Shown here: positions 17,357 to 25,966 of the stretch, piece by piece
Layout of the letters: the number at the start of each line of letters is the position of its first letter
Numbering within the stretch: position 1 is the first letter of the stretch
Source: Bacteroidales bacterium
Lineage (GTDB): Bacteria; Bacteroidota; Bacteroidia; Bacteroidales; ML635J-15
Assembly (NCBI GenBank): GCA_023228725.1
Contig: JALOAQ010000011.1
Coordinates: forward strand, 1-41,095
DNA length: 41,095 nt
Reading direction: 5' to 3'
Notes under the pieces: generated by a model
Databases searched by the model: none
What the model was told of the DNA's origin: nothing
The model's input: only the letters and a program-made list of their open reading frames with translations
Position numbers and translations under genes: made by a program

Positions 17357-18592
17357 ATGAAATTGGGATTATTAATAGAAAATTTAAGAATTTCAGTAAA
17401 TTCTATTCGTTCAAATTTATTGCGAACAATATTAACAGTATTAATAATTGCAATCGGTATAATGGCTTTAGTTGGAATATTAACAGCTGTAGAATCTATT
17501 AAAACTACTATAAGTAGTGAGTTCCAAAGTATGGGTGCTAATACTTTTACAATTCGTAAGCAACATAATGAGCAACATGGCGGTGGACGACGGGTTGATT
17601 ATAAAAATATTAGTTATGAAGATGCTAATTTTTTTAAAAGCCAATTTTCATTTCCGGCTAGGGTAAGCATAATGACCAATAGTTCTGGTTCAGCTACAGT
17701 AAAATACGAAAGCTTTAAATCTGACCCTAATATAAGTGTTTATTCCGTTGATGATGAGTATCTTGTAACATCGGGTTATGAAATAGAAAAAGGCAGAAAT
17801 TTTTCAAACAAGGAGGTTTTGTCCGGCGAAAGTATTGTTATAATTGGTAGTGAATTAGGAAAGTTTTTATTTGGAAATGCAGAAAGTGGTTTAGAAAAGT
17901 TTATTTCTATTGGCTCAATTCGTTATCGTGTTATAGGAATTTTAAAAGAAAAAGGTACTGCCTTTGGTAGTTCAGGTGATAAAATTTGTTTAATTCCGCT
18001 TCAAAATGGGCGACAATATTTTACTTCAGCCCAAAGTTCTTATACAATTAGTGTTATGCCTCATGAAATTTCACAGATTGATTTAGCAATTGGTGAAGCA
18101 GAAGGATTATTTAGAAATATTCGAAAACTAAGTGTTTATGATGAAAATAATTTTGTAATTAGAAAAAGTGATAGTTTAGCAAATATGCTTATAGAAAATC
18201 TTTCCATTGTAACTTTAGGCGCAACAATAATTGGCTTAATCACTTTATTAGGTGCTTCTATTGGACTGATGAATATTATGTTAGTTTCTGTTTCGGAGAG
18301 AACTCGCGAAATTGGAGTGAGAAAAGCTCTTGGGGCAAGTTCTAAAGCAATTAAACAGCAATTTTTATTTGAATCTGTTTTTATTGGTCAAATAGGAGGG
18401 GTGTTTGGAATTATTTTAGGAATAATTGTTGGAAATATGATTTCTTTGCTAACAGGTGGTGCTTTTGTAATTCCTTGGTTGTGGATTTTGCTTGGTGTTA
18501 TTTTGTGCTTTTTTGTGGGAATAGTTTCAGGTTATTTTCCTGCTGTAAAAGCATCGAAACTTGATCCAATTGTTGCTTTACGCTATGAATAA
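17357..18592 (+). CDS. ABC transporter permease, MacB/FtsX type
   Basis: Inner-membrane permease of 411 aa with the MacB layout: an N-terminal transmembrane helix (about residues 20-42, LLRTILTVLIIAIGIMALVG), a large periplasmic domain (about 45-280), then three C-terminal helices in an FtsX domain (about 285-400), including VSERTREIGVRKALGAS, the cytoplasmic coupling loop. The family uses ATP hydrolysed by a separate MacB/LolD-like protein to move lipoproteins, peptides or drugs. No ATPase or membrane-fusion gene is adjacent, so the partner must be encoded elsewhere. Confidence 0.88.
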   Translation: MKLGLLIENLRISVNSIRSNLLRTILTVLIIAIGIMALVGILTAVESIKTTISSEFQSMGANTFTIRKQHNEQHGGGRRVDYKNISYEDANFFKSQFSFPARVSIMTNSSGSATVKYESFKSDPNISVYSVDDEYLVTSGYEIEKGRNFSNKEVLSGESIVIIGSELGKFLFGNAESGLEKFISIGSIRYRVIGILKEKGTAFGSSGDKICLIPLQNGRQYFTSAQSSYTISVMPHEISQIDLAIGEAEGLFRNIRKLSVYDENNFVIRKSDSLANMLIENLSIVTLGATIIGLITLLGASIGLMNIMLVSVSERTREIGVRKALGASSKAIKQQFLFESVFIGQIGGVFGIILGIIVGNMISLLTGGAFVIPWLWILLGVILCFFVGIVSGYFPAVKASKLDPIVALRYE

Positions 18593-18596
18593 AAAA

Positions 18597-18760
18597 AGGA
18601 GCTGTCTCGTAAGTGTCAAACTGCTTCTTTCAATATTCGAACTCAGTTACTTACTTCTGTACGCACCTTTGTCCTCAATTTCAGAGCTTTGCATTTTAAC
18701 ACTTTTGAAACAGCTTGAAAGTTTATTGTTTTAAACCTTGTTTTGACACAGCCTCTTATG
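18597..18760. repeat. Inverted-repeat element, MITE-like
   Basis: Between the convergent permease and gapA genes there is an imperfect 25-bp inverted repeat (18600-18624 against 18691-18715, about 20 of 25 positions matching), built on AGCTGTCTC and AAGTGTCAAA. A third related end, rc GAGGCTGTGTCAAAAC, lies at about 18738-18754. No transposase fits in 160 bp. It could be a non-autonomous transposon remnant or a structured extragenic repeat that also acts as a two-way terminator. Confidence 0.55.
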
Positions 18761-18776
18761 TTTTGTTTACTGTTTT

Positions 18777-19781
18777 TTAAAAAAGCTTAGGAATTAAATC
18801 TACAACTCTGCAAGAATATCCCCATTCGTTATCGTACCAAGTAATTGTTTTTAAAGTTTTTCCATTCAACATTGTGCAACCTGCATCAAAAATTGCAGAA
18901 TGAGTATTATGTATAATATCAACCGAGACAATTGGGTCATCTGTATATTCTACTATTCCCTTCATAGGTCCTTCTGCTGCTTGTTTAATTGCTTTGTTCA
19001 CTTCTTCTATTGTAGTATCAGTTTTTAAATTCACAACTAAATCAACAGAAGAGCCTGTAGGAGTAGGAACTCTCATTGCCATACCGTCAAGTTTGCCATT
19101 AAGTTCGGGTAAAATTTTTCCTACTGCTTTAGCTGCACCTGTAGTTGTAGGAATTTGAGAAACAGCACATGATCTGGCTCTACGTAAATCTTTATGAGGT
19201 CCGTCCAGAATAATTTGGTCGTTTGTATAGGAGTGAATAGTTGTCATCAAGCCATTTTCGATTCCAAATTTGTCATTTAAAATTTTAACAATTGGTGCCA
19301 TGCAGTTTGTTGTGCATGAAGCATTAGAAACGCATTGTACTTCAGGAGTAATTATGTCGTCATTAACGCCAAGCACTACCATTGCATCTATGCTGTCTTT
19401 TGCCGGCACTGTTAAAATTACTTTTTTAGCACCATTTTTAATATGGTCTCCATATCCACCTTTAGAACTTTCTTTTGAAGTAAAAATTCCTGTAGCTTCA
19501 ACAACTATGTCAGGTTTAACAGGCCATGGAATATTAGCAGGATTTCTTTCTGCACTCACTTTTACTTCTTTACCTTCTACAATTAGTGAAGTTTCGTTGT
19601 ATGAAATATTTCTGTCAAATATTCCTTGAGTTGAGTCATACTTTAAAAGATGTGCCAGAGTTTTTGTATCTGTTAAATCGTTGATACCAACAACTTCCAT
19701 ATCTTCTCTATCAAATGCGATTTTAAACACATTACGTCCAATGCGTCCAAAACCATTAATTGCTACTTTAATTTTTGTCAT
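18777..19781 (-). CDS. gapA: Glyceraldehyde-3-phosphate dehydrogenase, type I
   Basis: Glycolytic enzyme that oxidises glyceraldehyde-3-phosphate to 1,3-bisphosphoglycerate with NAD. The NAD domain starts INGFGRIGRNVFK (residues 9-20), and the catalytic domain has SNASCTTNCMAPI with nucleophile Cys156, HSYTNDQ with the assisting His, RRARSCAVSQIPTTTGAAK, and the C-terminal TWYDNEWGYSCRVVDL. At 334 aa the length is standard. It is monocistronic, and an exact -7 element (TATTTTTG, minus, 19801-19808) lies about 20 nt before the ATG. Confidence 0.97.
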   Translation of the reverse strand: MTKIKVAINGFGRIGRNVFKIAFDREDMEVVGINDLTDTKTLAHLLKYDSTQGIFDRNISYNETSLIVEGKEVKVSAERNPANIPWPVKPDIVVEATGIFTSKESSKGGYGDHIKNGAKKVILTVPAKDSIDAMVVLGVNDDIITPEVQCVSNASCTTNCMAPIVKILNDKFGIENGLMTTIHSYTNDQIILDGPHKDLRRARSCAVSQIPTTTGAAKAVGKILPELNGKLDGMAMRVPTPTGSSVDLVVNLKTDTTIEEVNKAIKQAAEGPMKGIVEYTDDPIVSVDIIHNTHSAIFDAGCTMLNGKTLKTITWYDNEWGYSCRVVDLIPKLF

Positions 19782-19876
19782 AATATTAAATTTGTTTTTA
19801 CAAAAATATTAAAAATTATTTAATTAGTAAAGAATTTATTTATAAAAATCTAATATTTTTTAGAAGTCTGTATCTA

Positions 19877-20686
19877 TTAGTTTTTTAATTTTCTTTGTTC
19901 TTTTCTAAATTCCCGGTTTAATTTAGCGTCTAATTTATTTCCAAAATGGTAACTGATGAATAAATTTAAGAAATTACTGTGTTTTTGCCCTGCCATAATT
20001 TCTATAGGTAAAAAATAATTTTCATAAATAATTCCGGTTTCTAAAACTTTTGACTTCATAATATTTTGACTAAAATCAAAGTTTAGCCCAAATTTCAAAT
20101 AAAAACCTGGATGAAGTTTAGTTTCGCTTAATCCCATAGTGAATGGAGCTTTACCAACAATATCTGTAGGATTGTTTTGAATGTCTATATCTATTTTATA
20201 AATAGATGTGTAAGGATATAGGTAATTATTTATTATTTGTACACTGTCAACTATTTCGTAATAAATAGGTTTGCTGGCAGCAATAGTAAATCCTCCGGAT
20301 AAGGATAAAAAGATAGAAATACTATTTTTATCTCTTTTTTCGAATAGTTCTCTGTTTATTCCATAACCAAATTTTGCATTGTGTACAGAATGTGTTTTTC
20401 CAAAAACAAATTTTTTTACATATAAAGTAGGAAAATATGGATTTATAACTTTAGCTTCTTTTGGGCTTTTCATATAGTTATATTCAAACTCAAAAAATCT
20501 ACTAAAATTACGATTAATTTTTGTTGTATAACTATAATATGCACCAAAACCATTTGTGTTAAACTTTACACCAAAAGAATTTAATAAGAACTTATCTGGT
20601 TCTCTAAAGTTTTCTAATTCTCCTTGTGAAAAGCCTGTATTTATATTAAATAATATAAATATTATTAGCAGTGATAAATATTTCAT
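19877..20686 (-). CDS. Outer-membrane beta-barrel-like protein
   Basis: A 269-aa protein with a signal peptide (residues 1-20, ending TGFSQ) and many alternating aromatic strands (FGAYYSYTTKI, FFEFEYNYM, HPGFYLKFGLNFDFS, FLNLFISYHFG), the pattern of a small outer-membrane barrel. The C-terminus is an unusual basic tail, KLNREFRKEQRKLKN, after what looks like the last strand. It follows a 42-aa lipoprotein gene by 51 nt on the same strand, suggesting a two-gene unit. I cannot assign a function. Confidence 0.68.
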   Translation of the reverse strand: MKYLSLLIIFILFNINTGFSQGELENFREPDKFLLNSFGVKFNTNGFGAYYSYTTKINRNFSRFFEFEYNYMKSPKEAKVINPYFPTLYVKKFVFGKTHSVHNAKFGYGINRELFEKRDKNSISIFLSLSGGFTIAASKPIYYEIVDSVQIINNYLYPYTSIYKIDIDIQNNPTDIVGKAPFTMGLSETKLHPGFYLKFGLNFDFSQNIMKSKVLETGIIYENYFLPIEIMAGQKHSNFLNLFISYHFGNKLDAKLNREFRKEQRKLKN

Positions 20687-20737
20687 TTAAAATTTCTTAT
20701 TACTGCAAAAATATGTAAAGTTTTTTTTAAAAAAAAA

Positions 20738-20866
20738 TTAAGCTTTTGAATCTGTGTTTTCAATATTAGCTTTTCCGTAAGCAGGACAATCTTCAGAACC
20801 TTTACAAGCACTTAATCCTAATGCGATTAATGCAGTAACAAAAATTATAAGGATTATTTTTTTCAT
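20738..20866 (-). CDS. Tiny lipoprotein (42 aa) with CPAYG motif
   Basis: A 42-codon gene with an ATG, a lysine start (MKKII), a hydrophobic stretch and the lipobox LSAC with the lipidated Cys at 21. The mature peptide is only 22 residues and includes KGSEDCPAYGKANIENTDSK. Small lipoproteins with a CPAY motif are, as far as I recall, scattered through Bacteroidota, but I know no function. An exact -7 element (TACTTTTG, minus, 20887-20894) lies 20 nt upstream, and the beta-barrel gene follows 51 nt downstream. Intact frame, promoter and lipobox together make it a likely real gene despite its size. Confidence 0.75.
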   Translation of the reverse strand: MKKIILIIFVTALIALGLSACKGSEDCPAYGKANIENTDSKA

Positions 20867-20886
20867 AATTTATAAATTTTATTTTA

Positions 20887-20894
20887 CAAAAGTA
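20887..20894 (-). promoter_or_regulatory. Candidate -7 element for the tiny lipoprotein
   Basis: TACTTTTG on the minus strand matches TAnnTTTG exactly. A TTG lies 16 nt further upstream, a shorter spacing than the usual 19-21. Confidence 0.45.
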
Positions 20895-20953
20895 TAAAAT
20901 TTTTCACAAACAAAAATTTAAGTTATTAAGTTTTATTAACAATATTTGTTTAT

Positions 20954-20975
20954 AAAAAAAGGGGCAAAAAGCCCC
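20954..20975 (-). terminator. Rho-independent terminator after the T9SS protein
   Basis: On the minus strand GGGGC, a five-T loop and GCCCC are followed by seven T. It lies 27 nt after the stop of the T9SS cargo gene and separates it from the lipoprotein/barrel pair. Confidence 0.88.
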
Positions 20976-21001
20976 TATGTCTATCTCTGTTCTTATTTTA
21001 T

Positions 21002-23170
21002 TTATTGTTTTACAATTTTTGTTGAATAAGAATTTTGTTGAGTATAAATTATTAAAGTATAATTTCCATTTGCAAAATCCGACATATCAAACTCATTGCT
21101 TTCCGTAGTAAAAACTATACGCCCTAAAGAGTCGTATAAGTTTGCTTTTTCAATATTTTCACCATTAATTTTAATAATTCCGCTTGTTGGGTTTGGATAT
21201 ACATAAAACATTTCAGCATTTTCAGTATTTATATTTACACCTTCTAAGAGTGTAACTGTAACTTGGTCGCTATCTTCACAGCCATTAACTGTGATTGCAG
21301 TAACACTAATTACATTAGGTCCAAAATTTAAGTTTTCTGAACTTAATGTTACAAAATGTTCTGTATATTCAGGGCCTAATGACCAAACATAACTAATGTT
21401 TCCAAACTCTGTCGTCAAGATTGCGGTTTGATTTTCATACATTTCAAAATCCTCACCTAGGTTAACTCTTGGCATAGGGTAAATCTCAATATTTAAAGAG
21501 TCTTTTGACCAGCATCCAAAATCATCAGTAACAATTACAGAATAAAAACCACTTTCTTCTATATCAATAGATTGTGAGGTATCTCCTGTATTCCATATAT
21601 ATTCACAATCGTCTTCTTGAACACTAAGTGTTAAAGATTGGTCAGCACAATAAGCCTTATCACCACCTAAATCAAGTTCAGGAATTTGGTGTATAAACAC
21701 TTCAACAGTGTCAACACCTATACATCCGGTGATAGTATCTGTAGCAATAACTGAATATATCCCGGGTTGAGTAACTCTATTAGTCCTTGCTGTAGAACCG
21801 TTGCTCCACAACCAAATTGATCCACCAGAAATAGGTCCAAGTTTTACGTTTGGTTCGTTTGAACAAGAATGTACTTCGTAAGCATCTGAAATTTTAGCGT
21901 CAACAGTGTATTCAAAATCAATATTTGCAGAATTTGTACGAGTACAGCCATACTCGTTAGTTACTGTTAAAGAATAAGTTCCCGCTTCTTCAAAAGTTAT
22001 AGAATAATTTGTGCTACCTGTATTCCACAAGTAGCTATAGTTGTTATTTAGAGGTCCTTCTAAAGCGTGTGCTACACCATAGCAAATAGTAGTGTCTTTA
22101 AAAGAAAATTCTTCAGGCATTACAGCAAATATAACTTGTGTACTTGCATCAGCAGTACAGCCAAATTCATCCGTAACAGTTACTCCGTATGCTCCTGTAG
22201 TTGAGACAGTTAAACTAGCTTCAGTGCTATTATCACTCCATAAATATGAGGCAAAATCACCTGGGTTTAAAATTGTGCTTTCGCCAGGACAAACTGTGAT
22301 TTCTGAATCTAAATTAGCAATTGGGTTTGCAATATCAATAATTGCATGTTCTGTTTCTAGTGAAGCAGAGCCGGCAATTAATGAGCAATAATATTCCCCT
22401 ACAGTATAAACAGTTAAAGTACTACTTGTTGCAGTTTCAATTGCTGTCCCATTTTTACGCCATTGATAATAAAGAGTTTCTCCATTATTAGCTACTGCAT
22501 TAACTGAAAGAATTGTACTTCCACCATTACAAATACTTGTTGATTGAGGTTGATCAATAATAGTAATTTCTCCAACAACATTTATTTCTATTTCTTTACT
22601 GACTATTTCGTTTGGATTTTCACAAATTTCATCAATTAAATCTAGGTGATATTCTCCATCACAATCTGTATTTGCTGTAAAGCCTGTTCCAATTTCTTCA
22701 CCATCGTTTTCGCAAGAATATAAAGAAATAACAACTTTATAATTTCCAATTTCGTTAAAATTTGCAACAATATTTATAGGTCTGTTTCTGTTCACACAAT
22801 AAGTATCAAACATTCCTAAAGTAAAAGCGGAAATATTATCTTCAGCTACTTCTATTTCTAACATTCCTGAGCCTTGAGTAATTTCTCCGTTATAAAAATC
22901 ACTGCCTTCAATTCTGAAGCTATAATTTACGCTTCCAAAATCATCTATGTTTTCGATAGGCTCATTGTTCCTATAAAATTCATAACCAATACCACAAAGT
23001 TGGTCAATATTACCATTTGAAACAACTGTTGCAGTTAGTTCAACGTCTTGTGAAATCATATATTCAGCCTCAACATCAGCGATATTAATTTCAGGAAGGT
23101 TTTGCCCTGTAATGCTATTTGCAGAAAATAGTCCGAAAATCGCTAAAACTAAAAAAGTAAAATTTTTCAT
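21002..23170 (-). CDS. Secreted repeat protein with T9SS type A sorting domain
   Basis: A 722-aa exported protein. A signal peptide (about residues 1-23, ending SITGQ) sends it to the periplasm, and a C-terminal type A sorting domain (about the last 80 residues, with FYVYPNPTSGIIKI, LYDSLGRIVFTT and NGNYTLIIYT) sends it through the type IX secretion system to the cell surface or medium. Between them lie an unrecognised N-terminal region (to about 215), an Ig-like domain with YYQWRKNGTAIETATSSTL, and about five Ig/PKD-like repeats of 65-75 residues marked by YLWSDNST, YLWNTGST, WLWSNGST, YIWNTGDT and YVWS, each ending near GCT or GCW. Likely an adhesin or surface protein. I chose ATG at 23170; the longer reading begins with TTG. 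A -7 element lies at 23213-23220. Confidence 0.88.
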   Translation of the reverse strand: MKNFTFLVLAIFGLFSANSITGQNLPEINIADVEAEYMISQDVELTATVVSNGNIDQLCGIGYEFYRNNEPIENIDDFGSVNYSFRIEGSDFYNGEITQGSGMLEIEVAEDNISAFTLGMFDTYCVNRNRPINIVANFNEIGNYKVVISLYSCENDGEEIGTGFTANTDCDGEYHLDLIDEICENPNEIVSKEIEINVVGEITIIDQPQSTSICNGGSTILSVNAVANNGETLYYQWRKNGTAIETATSSTLTVYTVGEYYCSLIAGSASLETEHAIIDIANPIANLDSEITVCPGESTILNPGDFASYLWSDNSTEASLTVSTTGAYGVTVTDEFGCTADASTQVIFAVMPEEFSFKDTTICYGVAHALEGPLNNNYSYLWNTGSTNYSITFEEAGTYSLTVTNEYGCTRTNSANIDFEYTVDAKISDAYEVHSCSNEPNVKLGPISGGSIWLWSNGSTARTNRVTQPGIYSVIATDTITGCIGVDTVEVFIHQIPELDLGGDKAYCADQSLTLSVQEDDCEYIWNTGDTSQSIDIEESGFYSVIVTDDFGCWSKDSLNIEIYPMPRVNLGEDFEMYENQTAILTTEFGNISYVWSLGPEYTEHFVTLSSENLNFGPNVISVTAITVNGCEDSDQVTVTLLEGVNINTENAEMFYVYPNPTSGIIKINGENIEKANLYDSLGRIVFTTESNEFDMSDFANGNYTLIIYTQQNSYSTKIVKQ

Positions 23171-23212
23171 ATAATTTTTTATTAAAAAATAGTTTATAAT
23201 TCTTTCAGTGGG

Positions 23213-23220
23213 CAAAGTTA
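23213..23220 (-). promoter_or_regulatory. Candidate -7 element for the T9SS protein gene
   Basis: TAACTTTG on the minus strand matches TAnnTTTG exactly and sits about 42 nt before the ATG at 23170. It falls upstream of the shorter start and over the longer TTG start. Confidence 0.45.
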
Positions 23221-23287
23221 ATAATAATTTTTTGATAAGAAAAAATAATCTTTATTAAAAAACACTTTTTTTTGTTTTAAAAAATAA

Positions 23288-23303
23288 TACATTTGCAAAT
23301 GTA
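23288..23303. promoter_or_regulatory. 16-bp perfect palindrome over a -7 element
   Basis: TACATTTGCAAATGTA is a perfect palindrome in the divergent region between the T9SS protein and the MFS transporter. Because TACATTTG matches TAnnTTTG, each half is a -7 element, one per strand. It lies 22 nt before the transporter ATG and could be an operator, a two-way promoter, or both. Confidence 0.45.
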
Positions 23304-23325
23304 AAAAAATCTAAAAATTATTATT

Positions 23326-24996
23326 ATGGTTGAAAAAACTAAAATTTTATTGCGAGACAAAGCATCAGTACGTTGGACTGCTTTAGTCTTGTTGTCTTTT
23401 GCTATGTTTTGTGCTTATATTTTTATGGATATTCTTTCTCCATTAAAAGGTCTGCTTGAAACTACGCGTGGTTGGGACTCTACTGCTTTTGGCACTTATG
23501 CAGGCTCTGAAACATTTTTAAATGTATTTATTTTATTTTTAATTTTTGCTGGGATTATTTTAGATAAAATGGGGGTAAGATTTACCGCTATATTATCTGG
23601 ACTTGTGATGTTAGTTGGTGCTATTATTAATTGGTATGCAGTAACTGAAACTTTTATCGGTTCTGGCTTAGAAGCTTGGTTTACTGATAATTTGAATTAC
23701 ATCCCCGGGTTTGACGAGTTGGGGGTTTCTCCATTTTATCGCGGTATGCCAGCTTCTGCAAAACTTTCTGCTGTAGGCTTTATGATTTTTGGTTGTGGTG
23801 TTGAAATGGCTGGTATTACTGTTTCTAGAGGTATTGTAAAATGGTTCCGAGGAAAAGAAATGGCATTGGCAATGGGTTCTGAAATGGCATTGGCTCGCTT
23901 AGGAGTTGCTACTTGTATGATATTCTCACCTGTTATTGCTAACGCTTTCGGAAGACCAGATGTTTCTCGCTCTGTTGCTTTTGGAGTAATTCTCTTAATG
24001 ATAGCTTTAATTGCTTTTATTGCTTATGCTTTTATGGATAAAAAATTAGATGCTCAAACTGGTGAGGCAGAAGAAAAAGAAGAACCATTCAGAATTCGTG
24101 ATTTAGGTAAAATTTTCTCCAGTCTTGGCTTCTGGTTGGTTGCTTTATTGTGCGTGCTTTATTATTCAGCTATTTTCCCTTTCCAAAAATATGCTGTAAA
24201 TATGCTAGAGTGTAATTTGCATTTTGTTGAACCGAAAGATGGATTTTGGGCTTCCAATATTGTTACTATTATACAATATGCGGTTATGCTTGTAGTGGCA
24301 GCAACGGCTTTTATTAGTAATTTTATGAAAAATAAAACTCTAAAATATTCATTGTTAGGAACATCAATTATTTCTTTATTAGTGTTTTGTTTTATGTCTT
24401 ACAAACTTCAATCCGCAGGGTCTATATTTGCAGTATTCCCACTTCTTGCTGTAGGTATTACTCCAATTTTAGGAAAATATATTGATAATAAAGGAAAGGC
24501 TGCTTCAATGTTAATGTTGGGCTCAATATTACTTATTATATGTCATCTAACTTTTGCTTTCGTTTTACCTTTATTTAGCGTTGCAGGTGGAGATGGAAGT
24601 AATATAGGTGGTGTTATTGTTGCTTTTGTTACAATCTTGGTCTTAGGTGCTTCATTCTCTTTGGTTCCGGCTTCTTTATGGCCAAGTGTTCCAAAACTTG
24701 TGGATAGCAAAGTAATTGGTTCTGCTTATGCTTTAATTTTCTTAATACAAAATATCGGTTTGTGGTTGTTCCCATTATTAATAGGTAAAATATTAGATTG
24801 GTCTAATCCTGATATTGTAAAAGCTGTGGCAGATGGTAGTATGACTTCGACACAAGCAGCTATTTCTTATGATTATACAAATCCTTTAATTATGTTGGCA
24901 ATGCTGGGTGTTGCTGCTCTCGTTTTAGGCTTTGTTCTTAAATCTGTTGATAGGAAAAAAGGATACGGTTTAGAATTACCAAATATACAAGCATAA
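23326..24996 (+). CDS. Major facilitator superfamily transporter
   Basis: Integral membrane transporter of 556 aa with about twelve hydrophobic helices. MFS landmarks are FLIFAGIILDKMGVRF after helix 2 (the motif A position, DKMG), GIVKWFRGKEMALAMGSEMALARLG around helix 4-5 and VGITPILGKYIDNKGK at the second-half motif A. A charged cytoplasmic loop (about residues 235-255, EEKEEPF) separates the halves, and an extra stretch of about 35 residues, SGLEAWFTDNLNYIPGFDEL, lies between helices 3 and 4. It resembles the MFSD1-like group by eye; the substrate cannot be read from the sequence. Monocistronic, with a terminator after the stop. Confidence 0.85.
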   Translation: MVEKTKILLRDKASVRWTALVLLSFAMFCAYIFMDILSPLKGLLETTRGWDSTAFGTYAGSETFLNVFILFLIFAGIILDKMGVRFTAILSGLVMLVGAIINWYAVTETFIGSGLEAWFTDNLNYIPGFDELGVSPFYRGMPASAKLSAVGFMIFGCGVEMAGITVSRGIVKWFRGKEMALAMGSEMALARLGVATCMIFSPVIANAFGRPDVSRSVAFGVILLMIALIAFIAYAFMDKKLDAQTGEAEEKEEPFRIRDLGKIFSSLGFWLVALLCVLYYSAIFPFQKYAVNMLECNLHFVEPKDGFWASNIVTIIQYAVMLVVAATAFISNFMKNKTLKYSLLGTSIISLLVFCFMSYKLQSAGSIFAVFPLLAVGITPILGKYIDNKGKAASMLMLGSILLIICHLTFAFVLPLFSVAGGDGSNIGGVIVAFVTILVLGASFSLVPASLWPSVPKLVDSKVIGSAYALIFLIQNIGLWLFPLLIGKILDWSNPDIVKAVADGSMTSTQAAISYDYTNPLIMLAMLGVAALVLGFVLKSVDRKKGYGLELPNIQA

Positions 24997-25017
24997 AAAT
25001 TTTTAATAATTTTTTTT

Positions 25018-25058
25018 AAAATGTCCTTAAAATGTTTAATTTTGGGGACATTTTTTAT
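25018..25058 (+). terminator. Rho-independent terminator after the MFS gene
   Basis: AATGTCC (25020-25026) pairs with GGACATT (25046-25052) around a 19-nt loop, followed by a run of T. It lies before the TraB-family gene, which therefore probably has its own promoter. Confidence 0.65.
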
Positions 25059-25073
25059 TAATTTAATTGAAGT

Positions 25074-25937
25074 ATGAAAAAATTTAGTTTTGTAGTATTA
25101 GCTTTATTTATTAGCTTTTCTTTATTCTCACAGTCTTTGTTGTGGAAAATTACTGGTAAGAAAATTAAAAATCCATCATATATATATGGTACTATTCATA
25201 TTCAGGATAAAAGGGCTTTTAATTTTGATGAAACTGTTATGAATGCGTTTGAATCTAGCGATGCTTTTGCCATGGAAATTTTAATGGACGAAATTCCGCA
25301 AAAAGAAATGATGGATGCAATGTTGATGAAAAATAACTCTCTTGATAAGTTATTTACTAAAGAAGAATATAGAGTTTTAGATTCTGTAGTTAAAGCAAAA
25401 ACAGGTTCAGGAATTTTATTATATAATAAAATGAAACCATTTTTCTTGTCAAGTCAACTGATGCAATTAGAAATTCCAAAGGATATGGATCTGCCATTAG
25501 ACTTGTTTTTTCTAACTAAAGCAAGAAAAGCTGGTAAAGCTTGTTTTGGTGTAGAAAAGTTTATGCATCAGATTAATGCAATTGACGCAATTAGTTTAGA
25601 AGATCAAGCAGAAATGCTATATAAGGGTTTAACTGATACTACTGGAAATGATGATTTATCAAAATTAGACGAAATATTAGACACATATATAAGTTTTGAT
25701 TTAGAAAAAATGTTTGAAATATCTGCAGACACAAGTTTACCTGCAGAGTTTAACCAAGCCTTTTTAATAGATAGAAATATTGTTATGGTAAAGAATTTTA
25801 TTAAAATTTCTAAAAAACAATCTTTGTTTTGTGCTGTTGGAGCAGCTCATTTAGCTGGAGAAACAGGTGTTTTAGAATTATTGCGTAAAAAAGGCTATAC
25901 TGTTGAGCCTGTTTATTTTAAATGGATAGAAAATTAA
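25074..25937 (+). CDS. TraB/GumN family protein, exported
   Basis: A 287-aa protein with a signal peptide (residues 1-20, ending LFSQ). The family motifs are present: YIYGTIHIQD with the conserved GxxH near residue 42, and a C-terminal FCAVGAAHLAGETGVLELLRKKGY with the second GxxH. TraB/Tiki-type proteins are proposed metallopeptidases that use these residues for metal binding; bacterial members are poorly characterised. It is convergent with maf; no partner gene is seen. Confidence 0.88.
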   Translation: MKKFSFVVLALFISFSLFSQSLLWKITGKKIKNPSYIYGTIHIQDKRAFNFDETVMNAFESSDAFAMEILMDEIPQKEMMDAMLMKNNSLDKLFTKEEYRVLDSVVKAKTGSGILLYNKMKPFFLSSQLMQLEIPKDMDLPLDLFFLTKARKAGKACFGVEKFMHQINAIDAISLEDQAEMLYKGLTDTTGNDDLSKLDEILDTYISFDLEKMFEISADTSLPAEFNQAFLIDRNIVMVKNFIKISKKQSLFCAVGAAHLAGETGVLELLRKKGYTVEPVYFKWIEN

Positions 25938-25966
25938 AGAAAAAACAATTTTCATATTTATATATT

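Noticed and set aside
21002..23215. Longer start at 23215 for the T9SS protein
   Set aside because: It is a TTG that lies over the candidate promoter, and the signal peptide begins at the internal ATG at 23170.
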